The notes: a model not told the origin generated them from the letters alone. A stretch of 64,000 nucleotides of DNA from Streptomyces sp. NRRL S-455 (GCF_000717875.1 NZ_JOCT01000018.1:124001-188000); one strand, 5' to 3'; positions 7,963 to 18,206 are shown, counted from the first letter of the stretch. Made by a program: numbers and translations.

Positions 7963-8871
7963 TCAGTCCGGCGGGTCGGTGCTGCTGCCCACGCCACCGC
8001 CCGTGTCCGCGTCGCCGAACGGCCTGATGTCCTTGGTGATGCGGTCCATGTCGGCGAGCGGCGGCGCGTCCTCGCCGGCGTCGAAGACGTAGCGGACGAG
8101 GACGGGGGCCTCGGTGCCGATGCTGGAGGGGAAGACGAGCGACTGGACGTAGCCGCCCGGTCCCTCGGCCGTCCGGACCCGCCAGCGCACGAAGTACCCG
8201 GCGCGGTCGGCCACCGCGACCGGCCCGGACCCGACGACCTCGTGGGACTCCATGCCGCCGTAGGGCTTGCGGCCGATCCGGTCGCGGTCGAAGGCCTCCT
8301 CGGCCGCCTCGGAGATGTCGGCCTTGGCGAGGACCTCGGGGGACTTCTCGTCGTTCGCGGTCACCGTGCGGGAGATGACGAGGCCGTGGCGGCAGCTGGT
8401 GCCGTCGCCGGGGCAGTCGTACGTGCCGTCCGTCGTCATGACGACGTCGTCCTGGGCCACGTACTGCGGACGGACCCAGCCGTCGAGCAGCGGGAACGTG
8501 ACGCCGTTGAGCTGGTCCTCGACGACCGCCGGGTCGTCGGCGGACGGCTCGGAGGTGGACGCCTCCGGAGTCGGTTCGGGCGGACCGGTCGTGGCCGCGG
8601 GCGCGGACGTCGGGGCCTTTGCCGTCCCGGCGCCGCCGTCGTCGCCCAGGACCACGGCACCGGTGGCGACCGCCGCGACGAGGACGGCCCCGGCCGCGAC
8701 GAGGGCGACGGTCCTCGCCCGTCCGGCGCCGCCGCCCGGAGGCGGGGGCACCGGGCCGGCGACGCCCCCGGGTGTGCGGCGGTGCTCGGTCCAGGCCGTG
8801 CCGTCCCACCAGCGTTCCAGGTGCGGGCCGTGCGGATCGGGATACCAGCCGGGCGGTGGCGTCATGCTCAT
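7963..8871 (-). CDS. DUF2510 membrane protein
   Basis: The product is 302 aa. The N-terminus MSMTPPPGWYPDP followed by ERWWDGTAWTEH is a textbook DUF2510 motif, a short cytoplasmic Trp-rich module. After a Pro/Gly linker comes one membrane helix (about 53-76, RTVALVAAGAVLVAAVATGAVVL). A Thr/Ser/Pro linker and an extracellular C-terminal domain with a Cys pair (TYDCPGDGTSCRHG) complete it. ATG 8869-8871 and ATG 8863-8865 are both possible starts. The topology is clear; the function of the extracellular domain is unknown. Confidence 0.85.
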   Translation of the reverse strand: MSMTPPPGWYPDPHGPHLERWWDGTAWTEHRRTPGGVAGPVPPPPGGGAGRARTVALVAAGAVLVAAVATGAVVLGDDGGAGTAKAPTSAPAATTGPPEPTPEASTSEPSADDPAVVEDQLNGVTFPLLDGWVRPQYVAQDDVVMTTDGTYDCPGDGTSCRHGLVISRTVTANDEKSPEVLAKADISEAAEEAFDRDRIGRKPYGGMESHEVVGSGPVAVADRAGYFVRWRVRTAEGPGGYVQSLVFPSSIGTEAPVLVRYVFDAGEDAPPLADMDRITKDIRPFGDADTGGGVGSSTDPPD

Positions 8872-8912
8872 CCCGGCACTGTAGGGCGGGATCCCGGCCG
8901 CCAGGACACGCC

Positions 8913-9698
8913 TTACAGCGGTGTGACGTACGCCCCCGCGATCCCGCCGTCGACCAGGAAGTCGGTGGCGTTCACGAAGGAGGAGTCGTCGCTGGCGAGG
9001 AAGGCCACGGCGGCGGCGATCTCCTCCGCCTCGGCGAACCGGCCGACCGGGATGTGCACCAGGCGGCGGGCGGCGCGCTCCGGGTCCTTGGCGAACAGCT
9101 CCTGCAGGAGGGGGGTGTTGACCGGACCGGGGCACAGGGCGTTCACGCGGATGCCGTCGCGGGCGAACTGCACGCCCAGTTCGCGGGACATGGCCAGGAC
9201 GCCGCCCTTGGAGGCCGTGTACGAGATCTGGGAGGTCGCGGCGCCCATGCGGGCCACGAAGGAGGCGGTGTTGATGATCGAGCCCCTGCCCTGCTGCCGC
9301 ATGTAGGGGATGGCGGCCTTGCAGCACAGGTAGACGGAGGTGAGGTTGACCTCCTGGACGCGCTTCCAGGCCTCCAGGCCGGTCTCCAGGATGGAGTCGT
9401 CGTCGGGCGGGGAGATGCCCGCGTTGTTGAAGGCGATGTCGACGCTGCCGTAGGTGTCGTGGGCGGTCTTGAAGAGGGCCTCGACCTGCTCGGGGTCGGT
9501 GACGTCGACCTTCACGAAGGTGCCGCCGGTCTCTTCGGCGGCCGCCTTGCCCCGGACCTCGTCGACGTCGCCGCAGACGACGTGGGCGCCCTCGGAGGCG
9601 AGGCGGCGGGCGGCGGCGAGACCGATGCCGCTGCCGGCTCCGGTGACGACGGCGGTACGGCCGACCAGACGGCGGCAGATGGTGTCCTGAGCAGTCAC
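8913..9698 (-). CDS. Short-chain dehydrogenase/reductase of the ethanolamine cluster
   Basis: The product is 261 aa. It has the Rossmann TGAGSGIG motif (about 20-27), NNAG (about 91-94), a catalytic Ser in INTASF, the YTASK Tyr-Lys pair (about 160-164) and C-terminal FLVDGG. It is NAD(P)-dependent; the acidic residue after the second strand (CGDVDE) favours NAD. It is the last gene of the glnA4-like/ALDH/SDR operon, and its GTG start overlaps the ALDH stop by 4 bp. A role in oxidising or reducing an intermediate of gamma-glutamylated amine breakdown is inferred from context. Confidence 0.85.
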   Translation of the reverse strand: MTAQDTICRRLVGRTAVVTGAGSGIGLAAARRLASEGAHVVCGDVDEVRGKAAAEETGGTFVKVDVTDPEQVEALFKTAHDTYGSVDIAFNNAGISPPDDDSILETGLEAWKRVQEVNLTSVYLCCKAAIPYMRQQGRGSIINTASFVARMGAATSQISYTASKGGVLAMSRELGVQFARDGIRVNALCPGPVNTPLLQELFAKDPERAARRLVHIPVGRFAEAEEIAAAVAFLASDDSSFVNATDFLVDGGIAGAYVTPL

Positions 9699-11080
9699 TG
9701 TGCGGGGCCCTCCGTGCTGATGAAGACGTTCTTGGTTTCGGTGAAGGCGGCCAGGGCGTCGGGGCCGAGCTCGCGGCCGACGCCCGACTGCTTGTAGCCG
9801 CCGAACGGGGTCCAGTAGCGGACGCTGGCGTGGGAGTTGACGGACAGGTTGCCGGCGCGGACGGCCTGGGAGACGCGCAGGGCCCGGCCGACGTCCCGGG
9901 TCCAGATGGAACCGGAGAGGCCGTACGGGGTGTCGTTGGCCAGGCGGATCGCGTCCTGCTCGTCGGAGAACGGCAGGAGCACGGCGACGGGGCCGAAGAT
10001 CTCCTCGCGGGCAGCCGCCGAGTCGGGGCTCTCGCCGGTCAGGACGGTGGGCGGGAACCAGAAGCCCGGGCCGTCGGGTGCGCTGCCGCGCAGGGCCGGG
10101 GCGGTGTCGGGCACGAAGCTGCGGACCCGGTCGAGCTGCTGCCGGGAGATCAGCGGGCCCATCTGGGTCTTCTCGTCGGCCGGGTCGCCCACCACCACGG
10201 CGGACAGGGCGTCGGCGAGCAGCTCGCGGACCTCGTCGTAGACCGGCTCCTGGACCAGCACGCGGGTGCGGGCGCAGCAGTCCTGGCCGGAGTTGTCGAG
10301 GAAGGAGAAGGGATCGACGGCCGTCTTGAGGTCGGCGTCGGCGAAGACGATGTTGGGGCTCTTGCCGCCGAGTTCGAGGGTGACCGGCTTGACCTGCTCG
10401 GCGCCGAGTGCGGCGACGCGCGTGCCGGTGCGGGTGGAGCCGGTGAAGACGATCTTGGCGACTCCGGGGTGCCTGACCAGAGCGTCGCCCGTGATGTCAC
10501 CGCGTCCCGGCAGGACCTGGAAAAGGTGCTCCGGGAGCCCGGCCTCCAGGGCGAGTTCGGCGAGGCGCAGCGCGGTGAGCGGGGTGGTCTCGGCGGGCTT
10601 GAGGAGGACCGCGTTGCCGGCCGCGAGGGCGGGGGCGGTGCCCCAGGCGGCGATCGGCATGGGGAAGTTCCAGGGCGCGATCACGCCGACGACACCGAGC
10701 GGTTCGAGGATCGTGACGTTCAGGCCACCGGGGACCGGGATCTGACGGCCGGTGAGCCGCTCCACTCCCCCGGCGGCGTAGTCCAGCAGGTCACGGACGT
10801 TGCCGGCTTCCCAGCGGGCGTTGCCGATGAGGTGTCCGGCCTCGCGGACCTCCAGGCGGGCGAGTTCCTCCAGGTGCTCGTCGACGGTGGCCGCGAAGCG
10901 GCGCAGCAGCCGGGCACGGTCCGCGGGGGCGAGGGCGGCCCAGGTCCGCTGTGCCCTGGCGGCCCAGGTGACGGCCTCGTCGACGTCGGCCGGGCTCGCC
11001 CCGGCGACGGCGGCGACGACCTCCTCGGTCGCGGGGTTCAGTACTTCCAGAAGGTGCTCGGAAGACACAAGGGACCTCAC
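9695..11080 (-). CDS. NAD(P)-dependent aldehyde dehydrogenase
   Basis: The product is 461 aa from a GTG at 11078-11080 that overlaps the glutamine synthetase-like stop by 4 bp. Motifs are GVIAPWNFPMP (substrate/NAD entry), FTGSTRTG (cofactor loop), LELGGKSPNIVF with the general-base Glu, SGQDCCARTRV with the catalytic Cys, and the C-terminal PFGGYKQSGVGRELG. Context suggests oxidation of the aldehyde formed during breakdown of gamma-glutamylated ethanolamine or a similar amine, parallel to PuuC in the Puu pathway. A second GTG four codons in is an alternative start. Confidence 0.9.
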   Translation of the reverse strand: MRSLVSSEHLLEVLNPATEEVVAAVAGASPADVDEAVTWAARAQRTWAALAPADRARLLRRFAATVDEHLEELARLEVREAGHLIGNARWEAGNVRDLLDYAAGGVERLTGRQIPVPGGLNVTILEPLGVVGVIAPWNFPMPIAAWGTAPALAAGNAVLLKPAETTPLTALRLAELALEAGLPEHLFQVLPGRGDITGDALVRHPGVAKIVFTGSTRTGTRVAALGAEQVKPVTLELGGKSPNIVFADADLKTAVDPFSFLDNSGQDCCARTRVLVQEPVYDEVRELLADALSAVVVGDPADEKTQMGPLISRQQLDRVRSFVPDTAPALRGSAPDGPGFWFPPTVLTGESPDSAAAREEIFGPVAVLLPFSDEQDAIRLANDTPYGLSGSIWTRDVGRALRVSQAVRAGNLSVNSHASVRYWTPFGGYKQSGVGRELGPDALAAFTETKNVFISTEGPAQ

Positions 11081-12441
11081 ATGCGTTCGAAGGAGCGGCG
11101 CAGCTCCCAGTCGGTCACCGCGGCGTCGAAGGCGTCCAGTTCGACGCGCGCCATGTTGCGGTAGTGCGCGACGACCTCGTCGCCGAAGGCGGCCTTGGCG
11201 ATGGGGCTGTTCTCCCAGAGCTCGGCGGCCTCGCGCAGGGTGGTGGGGACGTGGGCGAAGTCGGCGGTGTAGGCGTTGCCGGGGCAGGGCTCGGGCAGTT
11301 CCAGCTTCTGCTCGACGCCGTGCAGTCCTGCGGCCACCAGCCCGGCCACGGCGAGGTAGGGGTTGACGTCGCCGCCGGGGAGCCGGTTCTCGAAGCGCAG
11401 GGAGCGGCCGTGGCCGACCACGCGCAGCGCGCAGGTGCGGTTGTCGTGGCCCCAGGCGACGGCGGTCGGGGCGAAGGAGCCGGGCTGGAACCGCTTGTAG
11501 GAGTTGATGTTGGGGGCGTACAGCAGGGAGAAGTCGCGCAGGGCGGCGAGTTGTCCGGCGAGGAAGTGCCGCATGACGTCCGACATGCCGCCTTCGCCGT
11601 CCCCCGCCATGGCGTTGTCGCCGTCCGCGTCGGCGAGCGAGAGGTGGATGTGGCAGGAGTTGCCCTCGCGCTCGTTGTACTTGGCCATGAAGGTGATCGA
11701 CATGCCCTCCTGGGCGGCGATCTCCTTGGCACCGGTCTTGTAGACGGCGTGCTGGTCACAGGTGACGAGGGCCTCGTCGTAGCGGAAGGCGATCTCGTGC
11801 TGGCCCGGGTTGCACTCGCCCTTGGCGGACTCGACGACGAGGCCGGCGGCCGCCATCTCGTTGCGGATGCGGCGCAGCAGGGGCTCGATGCGGCCGGTGC
11901 CGAGGACCGAGTAGTCGATGTTGTACTGGTTGGCCGGGGTCAGGCCTCGGTAGTTCGCGTCCCAGGCCTGTTCGTAGGTGTCCTTGAAGACGATGAATTC
12001 GAGCTCGGTGCCGACCTGCGCGGTGTACCCGAGTTCGGCGAGGCGCTCGAGCTGGCGGCGCAGTATCTGGCGGGGAGCGGCCACGACCGGGGAGCCGTCG
12101 CTCCAGGCGAGGTCGGCGTGGAGCATGGCCGTGCCCTCGTTCCAGGGGACGCGGCGCAGGGTGGCGAGGTCGGGGTGCATGGCGAAGTCGCCGTAGCCGC
12201 GGTCCCAGGAGGACATCGCGTAGCCGTCGACGGTGTTCATCTCGGTGTCGACGGCGAGCAGGTAGTTGCAGCCCTCTGTGCCGTGGTGGAGGACCTCGTC
12301 GAGGAAGAAGCGCGCGGCGAACCGCTTGCCCTGGAGCCGCCCTTGCATGTCGGGGAAGGCCAGGACGACAGTGTCGATCTCACCGCCCGCGACGAGGGCG
12401 TGCAGCTCCTCGACGCTCAGCGGGGGTGTGCGGTCTGCCAC
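11077..12441 (-). CDS. glnA4: Glutamine synthetase-like gamma-glutamyl-amine ligase, GlnA4 type
   Basis: The product is 454 aa from a GTG at 12439-12441 behind AAGGAGG. It has glutamine synthetase catalytic motifs: EFIVFKD (metal Glu), AKGECNPGQHEI, NSCHIHLSL and FRFENRLPGGDVNPYL-like RSLRFENRLPGG. The expected adenylylation segment and standard GlnA spacing differ, as in the GlnA-like group. From memory, the syntenic S. coelicolor enzyme GlnA4 (SCO1613) joins glutamate to ethanolamine with ATP rather than making glutamine. The linked SDR, ALDH, permease and amidotransferase support an amine-catabolic role. It leads an operon with ALDH and SDR and is divergent from a GntR-type regulator. Confidence 0.85.
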   Translation of the reverse strand: MADRTPPLSVEELHALVAGGEIDTVVLAFPDMQGRLQGKRFAARFFLDEVLHHGTEGCNYLLAVDTEMNTVDGYAMSSWDRGYGDFAMHPDLATLRRVPWNEGTAMLHADLAWSDGSPVVAAPRQILRRQLERLAELGYTAQVGTELEFIVFKDTYEQAWDANYRGLTPANQYNIDYSVLGTGRIEPLLRRIRNEMAAAGLVVESAKGECNPGQHEIAFRYDEALVTCDQHAVYKTGAKEIAAQEGMSITFMAKYNEREGNSCHIHLSLADADGDNAMAGDGEGGMSDVMRHFLAGQLAALRDFSLLYAPNINSYKRFQPGSFAPTAVAWGHDNRTCALRVVGHGRSLRFENRLPGGDVNPYLAVAGLVAAGLHGVEQKLELPEPCPGNAYTADFAHVPTTLREAAELWENSPIAKAAFGDEVVAHYRNMARVELDAFDAAVTDWELRRSFERM

Positions 12442-12523
12442 GGGTGGGCCTCCTTGGCTCTTGGTCCGCCGGGAGCCATAAGGTATTGCGGAGAACCATT
12501 GCTTGGGAAGGGGGTACGGCCAC
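12442..12523. promoter_or_regulatory. Divergent promoter region of the ethanolamine cluster
   Basis: This 82-bp gap separates the glnA4-like operon from its regulator gene. It contains GGTATTGC (12482-12489) followed by AACCATTGC; the same 8-mer recurs in the permease upstream region at 13295-13302. A shared operator for the GntR-type regulator is a hypothesis. Confidence 0.35.
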
Positions 12524-13258
12524 ATGCCGGAGGAAGCGGGCGGCGGGGTGCCGGACGGGCTGGCGCCGGTGCTGCGGCCGGTGCGCGCGGGCAACGGCTT
12601 CGAGGAGGCGCTGGAGCAGATCCTCCAGGTCGTACGGCTGGGCCTGGTGCCGGGGGGCGAGCGGCTGCCGGCCGAGCGGGAGCTGGCGGAGCGGCTGGGC
12701 ATCAGCCGGGTGACGCTGCGCGAGGTGCTGAAGGTGCTCCAGGACCAGGGGCTGGTCGAGTCGCGGCGCGGGCGTTACGGCGGCACGTTCGTGCTGCCGC
12801 GCGCGGACGCCGGCGGCGAGGACGAGCTGCGGCGCCGGATGGCCGAGGTCGACCTGGAGGACGTGCTGCGGTTCCGCGAGGTGCTGGAGGTGGGCGCTGC
12901 CGGGCTGTGCGCGGCGCACGGGCTGGACGAGAAGCAGGCGGAGCGGCTCCGCGAGGCGCTGGCCCGCACGCACGACGCCCCGCTCGCCGACTACCGCCGC
13001 CTGGACACGCTGCTGCACCTCACGCTCGCCGAGTTGTCCGGCTCGCCCACGCTCACCGCCCAGTACGCGGCCGTCCGGGCGACCGTCAACGACCTGCTGG
13101 ACTGCATCCCGCTGCTGGTGCGCAACCTGGAGCACTCGCAGCGGCAGCACACCGCGGTGGTGGAGGCCGTGATCGAGGGCGACGCCGACCAGGCGCGGGA
13201 GATCATGCGCGAGCACTGCGGGGGCACGGCGGCGCTGCTGCGCGGGTTCCTCGGCTGA
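12524..13258 (+). CDS. FadR-type GntR-family regulator of the ethanolamine cluster
   Basis: The product is 244 aa from ATG 12524. The N-terminal winged helix is about residues 25-95 (LEQILQVVRLGLVPGGERLPAERELAERLGISRVTLREVL, with RRGRYGGTFV at the wing). The C-terminal FCD/FadR-like helical domain has ADYRRLDTLLHLTLAELSGSP and the HxxxVEAVIEGDADQAREIMREH stretch, carrying metal-ligand-type His residues. It divides the catabolic operon from the permease and probably represses both in the absence of the amine. From memory, the S. coelicolor equivalent (SCO1614) was reported to control glnA4. Confidence 0.85.
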   Translation: MPEEAGGGVPDGLAPVLRPVRAGNGFEEALEQILQVVRLGLVPGGERLPAERELAERLGISRVTLREVLKVLQDQGLVESRRGRYGGTFVLPRADAGGEDELRRRMAEVDLEDVLRFREVLEVGAAGLCAAHGLDEKQAERLREALARTHDAPLADYRRLDTLLHLTLAELSGSPTLTAQYAAVRATVNDLLDCIPLLVRNLEHSQRQHTAVVEAVIEGDADQAREIMREHCGGTAALLRGFLG

Positions 13259-13294
13259 GCGGAGCGGTGAGGATTTACGGGTGATTAACGCACG

Positions 13295-13338
13295 GGTATT
13301 GCCTTCCCGCGACGGACACGGCAAAGGTATGGATCCAT
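13295..13338. promoter_or_regulatory. Candidate operator region upstream of the amine permease
   Basis: GGTATTGC at 13295-13302 repeats the 8-mer seen upstream of the glnA4-like operon. A perfect 10-bp palindrome, ATGGATCCAT (13329-13338), follows 26 bp later. Both lie in the 147-bp gap before the permease start at 13406. Regulator binding is inferred. Confidence 0.35.
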
Positions 13339-13405
13339 TCCATTGAGCCGGGCCCCGCTCGACCCGTGCTCGACACCGTGTCCGCCTCCCGTGGGGAGTC
13401 TGCCC

Positions 13406-14848
<1,443 letters not shown>

Positions 14849-14882
14849 GGTGTACTGAGGCGTCGACCGTGAGGGAGTTTCT

Positions 14883-15569
14883 GTGACCAGGCCGTTGATC
14901 GGTGTCAGCACCTATCTGGAGTCCGGTGCGCGCTGGGGCGTGTGGGAGCTGGACGCGGCACTGCTGCCGGCCGGCTATCCGCGACTGGTGCGGCGGGCGG
15001 GCGGTCTCGCCGCGATGCTGCCGCCGGACGACCCCGAGGTCGCGGCGGCGGCCGTGGCCCGGCTGGACGGGCTGGTCATCGCGGGTGGCCCGGACGTGGA
15101 GCCGGTCCGTTACGGCGCGGAGCCCGAGCCGCGGACCGGTCCGCCGGCGCGGGAGCGGGACGCGTGGGAGCTCGCGCTGATCGACGCGGCGCTGGCGGCG
15201 GGGGTTCCGCTGCTGGGCATCTGCCGCGGGATGCAGCTGCTGAACGTCGCCCTCGGGGGGACGCTGGTCCAGCACCTCGACGGGCACGCGGACGTTGTGG
15301 GCGTCTTCGGCGAGCATGCCGTCAAGCCGGTGCCGGGAAGTCTGTACGCGGGTGTCGTTCCGGAGGAGACGTCCGTGCCGTCGTATCACCACCAGGCCGT
15401 GGACCGGCTGGGTGAGGGGCTCGTCGCCTCGGCGTACGCGGTGGACGGGACGGTGGAGGCGGTGGAGCTGCCGGGCCACGAGGGGTGGGTGCTCGGGGTG
15501 CAGTGGCATCCGGAGATGGGTGAGGATGTGCGGGTGATGCGGGCGCTGGTGGAGGCGGCTTCCCGCTGA
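14883..15569 (+). CDS. Class-I glutamine amidotransferase, gamma-glutamyl hydrolase (PuuD-like)
   Basis: The product is 228 aa from a GTG at 14883. The catalytic Cys114 lies in GICRGMQLLNVALGGTL, and the His-Glu pair in GVQWHPEM. SYHHQAVDRLGEGL is typical of the peptidase C26/PuuD branch that hydrolyses gamma-glutamyl-gamma-aminobutyrate. Here it would remove glutamate from the gamma-glutamylated product and so close the cycle started by the GlnA4-like ligase. It is probably co-transcribed with the permease. Confidence 0.85.
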   Translation: MTRPLIGVSTYLESGARWGVWELDAALLPAGYPRLVRRAGGLAAMLPPDDPEVAAAAVARLDGLVIAGGPDVEPVRYGAEPEPRTGPPARERDAWELALIDAALAAGVPLLGICRGMQLLNVALGGTLVQHLDGHADVVGVFGEHAVKPVPGSLYAGVVPEETSVPSYHHQAVDRLGEGLVASAYAVDGTVEAVELPGHEGWVLGVQWHPEMGEDVRVMRALVEAASR

Positions 15570-15670
15570 CGGACTTCTGGCCTCCGCCGCCCCCGGCCGT
15601 CCCGTCCTCTGGTCTCGAGCCCGGCTCCTTGGCCGGCTGATCCGGGGCCCGGCGGGCACCGGCCGGGGGT

Positions 15671-15690
15671 CCAGGGGGTGGAGCCCCTGG
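15671..15690. terminator. Hairpin between convergent genes
   Basis: CCAGGGG (15671-15677) pairs with CCCCTGG (15684-15690) around a GTGGAG loop, between the convergent amidotransferase and LysR genes. The same kind of palindrome (CCAGGGGG...CCCCCTGG) is a common dispersed intergenic motif in Streptomyces chromosomes (from memory). It probably acts on both strands. Confidence 0.55.
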
Positions 15691-15703
15691 GCACGGTGGC
15701 CGG

Positions 15704-16633
15704 CTAGCCCCTCGTCAGGGACAGCAGGTCCCGGGCCGGACCAGTGGGCCGATGCCCCGTAGGCCACACCGCCCTGAGATCCCGCGCCAAGGCCACCCCC
15801 TCCACCGGCACGCGGACCAGACGGCGCATCGCCAGCTCCTCCCCGACCGCCAGCTCACTCAGCACCGCCGGCCCCGCCCCGCTCACCGCCGCGGCCTTCA
15901 CCGCCGTCGTCGAGGACAACTCGATCAACGGCCGGGCCAGCCCACCCAGCGCCACGTCCAGGACCTGCCGCGTGCCCGAGCCCTTCTCGCGGAGGATCAG
16001 CGGCGTCGCGGCCAGCTCCGACGCCTCCAGCGGGCGCCGGCGGCGGGACCAGGCGTGCCCCGGCGCGGTCACGACGATCAGGCGGTCGTGGGCGATGACC
16101 ACCGAGTCGAGCCCGGTCGGGAGCGTCAGCCCCTCCACGAAGCCCAGATCCGCCTCGTCCGACAGCAGACGCTCCGCGACCACCGTCGAGTTGCCGGCGT
16201 GCAGCGACACCGCCGTGTCGGGCCGCTGGGCGCGCAGCGCGAGGAGCCAGCCCGGCAGCAGGTACTCGGCGATCGTCATGCTCGCCGCCACCCGCAGCCG
16301 GGAATCACGGCGATCGCGCAACGCCTGCGCACCCACGTCGAACGCCTCCGCCGCCTCGACGATCCGCCGCGCCCAGTCCGTCACCAGCGCACCGGCGTCC
16401 GTGAGCCGGGAGCCACGCGGCGAACGGTCGACCAGCGCCACGCCGAGCTGCCGCTCCATCGACCGGATCCGGCTGCTGGCCGCGGGCTGAGTGATGCCGA
16501 GTTCCCGCGCCGCCCCGCCCAGACTGCCGAGCCGCGCCACCGCCAGCAGCAGTTCCAGGGCACCCAGATCGGGCACCCGGTGTGCCAGGGCCCCGGCCGA
16601 CGGCGCACCGGCCTGCTCATCCGTGTTGCTCAT
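15704..16633 (-). CDS. LysR-family transcriptional regulator
   Basis: The product is 309 aa. The N-terminal helix-turn-helix is about residues 25-85 (LELLLAVARLGSLGGAARELGITQPAASSRIRSMERQLG). The effector-binding domain includes LRVAASMTIAEYLLPGWL and LGFVEGLTLP. This pattern resembles the CysB/CbbR-like subgroup with GSGTRQVLD (effector loop, about 218-226). No divergent target gene is adjacent; the next gene upstream is on the same strand, 74 bp away. Its target and ligand are unknown. Confidence 0.88.
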   Translation of the reverse strand: MSNTDEQAGAPSAGALAHRVPDLGALELLLAVARLGSLGGAARELGITQPAASSRIRSMERQLGVALVDRSPRGSRLTDAGALVTDWARRIVEAAEAFDVGAQALRDRRDSRLRVAASMTIAEYLLPGWLLALRAQRPDTAVSLHAGNSTVVAERLLSDEADLGFVEGLTLPTGLDSVVIAHDRLIVVTAPGHAWSRRRRPLEASELAATPLILREKGSGTRQVLDVALGGLARPLIELSSTTAVKAAAVSGAGPAVLSELAVGEELAMRRLVRVPVEGVALARDLRAVWPTGHRPTGPARDLLSLTRG

Positions 16634-16707
16634 AAATCCAGCTTATGCCGCCATCCGCGCGTATCCCCCGGTGCCGGGACCGCTCGGCCCGGGACGCGGT
16701 CGCCTGT

Positions 16708-17427
16708 TCAGCCGCGAGCTGCTCGCAGGGCCCGGCCCAGCACCCGCGGGGCCTCCGCCAGCGACGGCCCGTACCACGTCAGGTGCCGTCCGCTGACCAG
16801 CGCGCAGGACAGGCCCGGGAAGGCCTCGGGGCCGTCGACGGCGGTGAAGCGGTACGGCTCGTCGGGGAGGACCACCACGTCCGGCTCGGCGGCCCGGAGG
16901 TCGTCGAGCGGGATGCGGGGGTAGCGGTCGGGGTGCGTCGCGTGCAGGTGGTCGACGCCGAGGCGGCCGAGGACGTCACCCGCGAAGGTGTCGCGGCCCA
17001 GGACCATCCATGGCCGGCGCCAGACCGGCACGACCGCCGTGCGGCGGCTCTCCGGCCGCGGCAGGGACGACCACGTCTCCTCCGCCTCGTCCAGCCAGCG
17101 TGGACGGGACGCGACCCCGCAGGCGTCCAGGACGCGGGCCAGTTCGCGGAAGGCCTGCGGAACGTCGCGGATCTCCGTCACCAGGACCGCGACCCCCGCG
17201 GCGCGCAGGGCGGCGAGGTCGGGTTCGCGGTTCTCCTCCTCGTTGGCGATCACCAGGTCGGGAGCGAGGGAGACGATCCGGTCGGTCCTGGGGTTCTTGG
17301 TGCCTCCGACGCGGACGACGTCCAGGCCGGCCGGATGCGTGCACCAGTCGGTGGCGCCGGCCAGGGCGCCGGGCGCGGACCGGGCCACGGCCTCGGTCAG
17401 CGAAGGCACCAGCGAGACGACCCTCAC
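16708..17427 (-). CDS. Helical-backbone metal receptor-like protein (BtuF/periplasmic-binding fold) without signal peptide
   Basis: The product is 239 aa from a GTG at 17425-17427. It begins MRVVSLVPSLTEAV, then TDWCTHPAG, VGGTKNPRTDRIVSLAPDLVIANEEENR and LVTEIRDVPQAFRELARVL. These are the hallmarks of the BtuF-like family of cobalamin/heme/iron receptors. It lacks a signal peptide or lipobox, so as written it is cytoplasmic. No permease or ATPase partner is adjacent. Its start overlaps the stop of the upstream XRE-cupin gene by 4 bp (GTGA), so the two are co-expressed. The role is unknown; an intracellular sensor or scavenger is one possibility. Confidence 0.75.
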   Translation of the reverse strand: MRVVSLVPSLTEAVARSAPGALAGATDWCTHPAGLDVVRVGGTKNPRTDRIVSLAPDLVIANEEENREPDLAALRAAGVAVLVTEIRDVPQAFRELARVLDACGVASRPRWLDEAEETWSSLPRPESRRTAVVPVWRRPWMVLGRDTFAGDVLGRLGVDHLHATHPDRYPRIPLDDLRAAEPDVVVLPDEPYRFTAVDGPEAFPGLSCALVSGRHLTWYGPSLAEAPRVLGRALRAARG

Positions 17428-17999
17428 CCGCGTGGCCGGTCCCGGACCGCCTCGATGTGATCCGCCACAGCGACGACGATCACGCGGGTGTCCGGCTCCG
17501 CCGCCCGCCAGCGGTGCCGTACGCCGCCGGTGAGGTACAGCGTGTCACCGCGGCCGAGCCGGTAGGCGCGGCCCTCCGCCTCGACCTCCACGGCGCCGTC
17601 GGCGACATACATCAACTGGTCGTTGCGGCACTGGAGTTCACGGCCCGCGTCGTGCTCGCCGGTGAACTCGGAGGCGTGCATCTGGTGATGACCGCGGACC
17701 AGGGACCGGGTTCGGGGTTGCGGCAGCGGCAGCGGCTCGGTGTCCTCGCCGCGGACGACGTCCACACTGCACGCCGGGTCGGCCGCGGCGAGGAGCTCCA
17801 CGGCGGTGGTGCGCAGGGCGTCGGCGACCTTCTCCAGGGAGCTGGTGCTGGGCCGCGCCCGGTCGTTCTCCACCTGGCTCAGGAACGGCACCGACAGGCC
17901 GCTGCGCTCGGCCACGACGGCGAGGGTGAGCTCCAGCGCGCGGCGCCGCCGACGTACGGCCGCGCCCACCCGAAGGGGCTGCTCTTTGTGGTCGCCCAT
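17424..17999 (-). CDS. XRE-family regulator with C-terminal cupin domain
   Basis: The product is 191 aa from ATG 17997-17999 behind AAGGAGG. The helix-turn-helix spans about residues 10-65 (VGAAVRRRRRALELTLAVVAERSGLSVPFLSQVEN), and the segment RPSTSSLEKVADAL is typical of small-molecule-sensing XRE proteins. The cupin (about 110-185) has QLMYVADGAVEVEAEGRAYRLGRGDTLYLTGGVRHRW, with His in cupin motif 2. It is operonic with the BtuF-like protein through a GTGA overlap. The ligand is unknown. Confidence 0.85.
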   Translation of the reverse strand: MGDHKEQPLRVGAAVRRRRRALELTLAVVAERSGLSVPFLSQVENDRARPSTSSLEKVADALRTTAVELLAAADPACSVDVVRGEDTEPLPLPQPRTRSLVRGHHQMHASEFTGEHDAGRELQCRNDQLMYVADGAVEVEAEGRAYRLGRGDTLYLTGGVRHRWRAAEPDTRVIVVAVADHIEAVRDRPRG

Positions 18000-18206
18000 C
18001 GCTCCGGCTCCCTCCTTCGCCCGTCGATCCGCTCCCTGTGCGCCGCTGCCCCGGCGCACTGTCCATGTTGAGTTGTCTGCACCCTACGCATGTCCGGCAA
18101 ACCGTTTCCGGTGCCCGTCACATCGACGTCATACGAGGGAGAGGGGGTCGGGGACGGCCTGGTGCGCTGCGGTTGTCCGGATCCGCTCGTCTCGTGGAAA
18201 CAGGTG

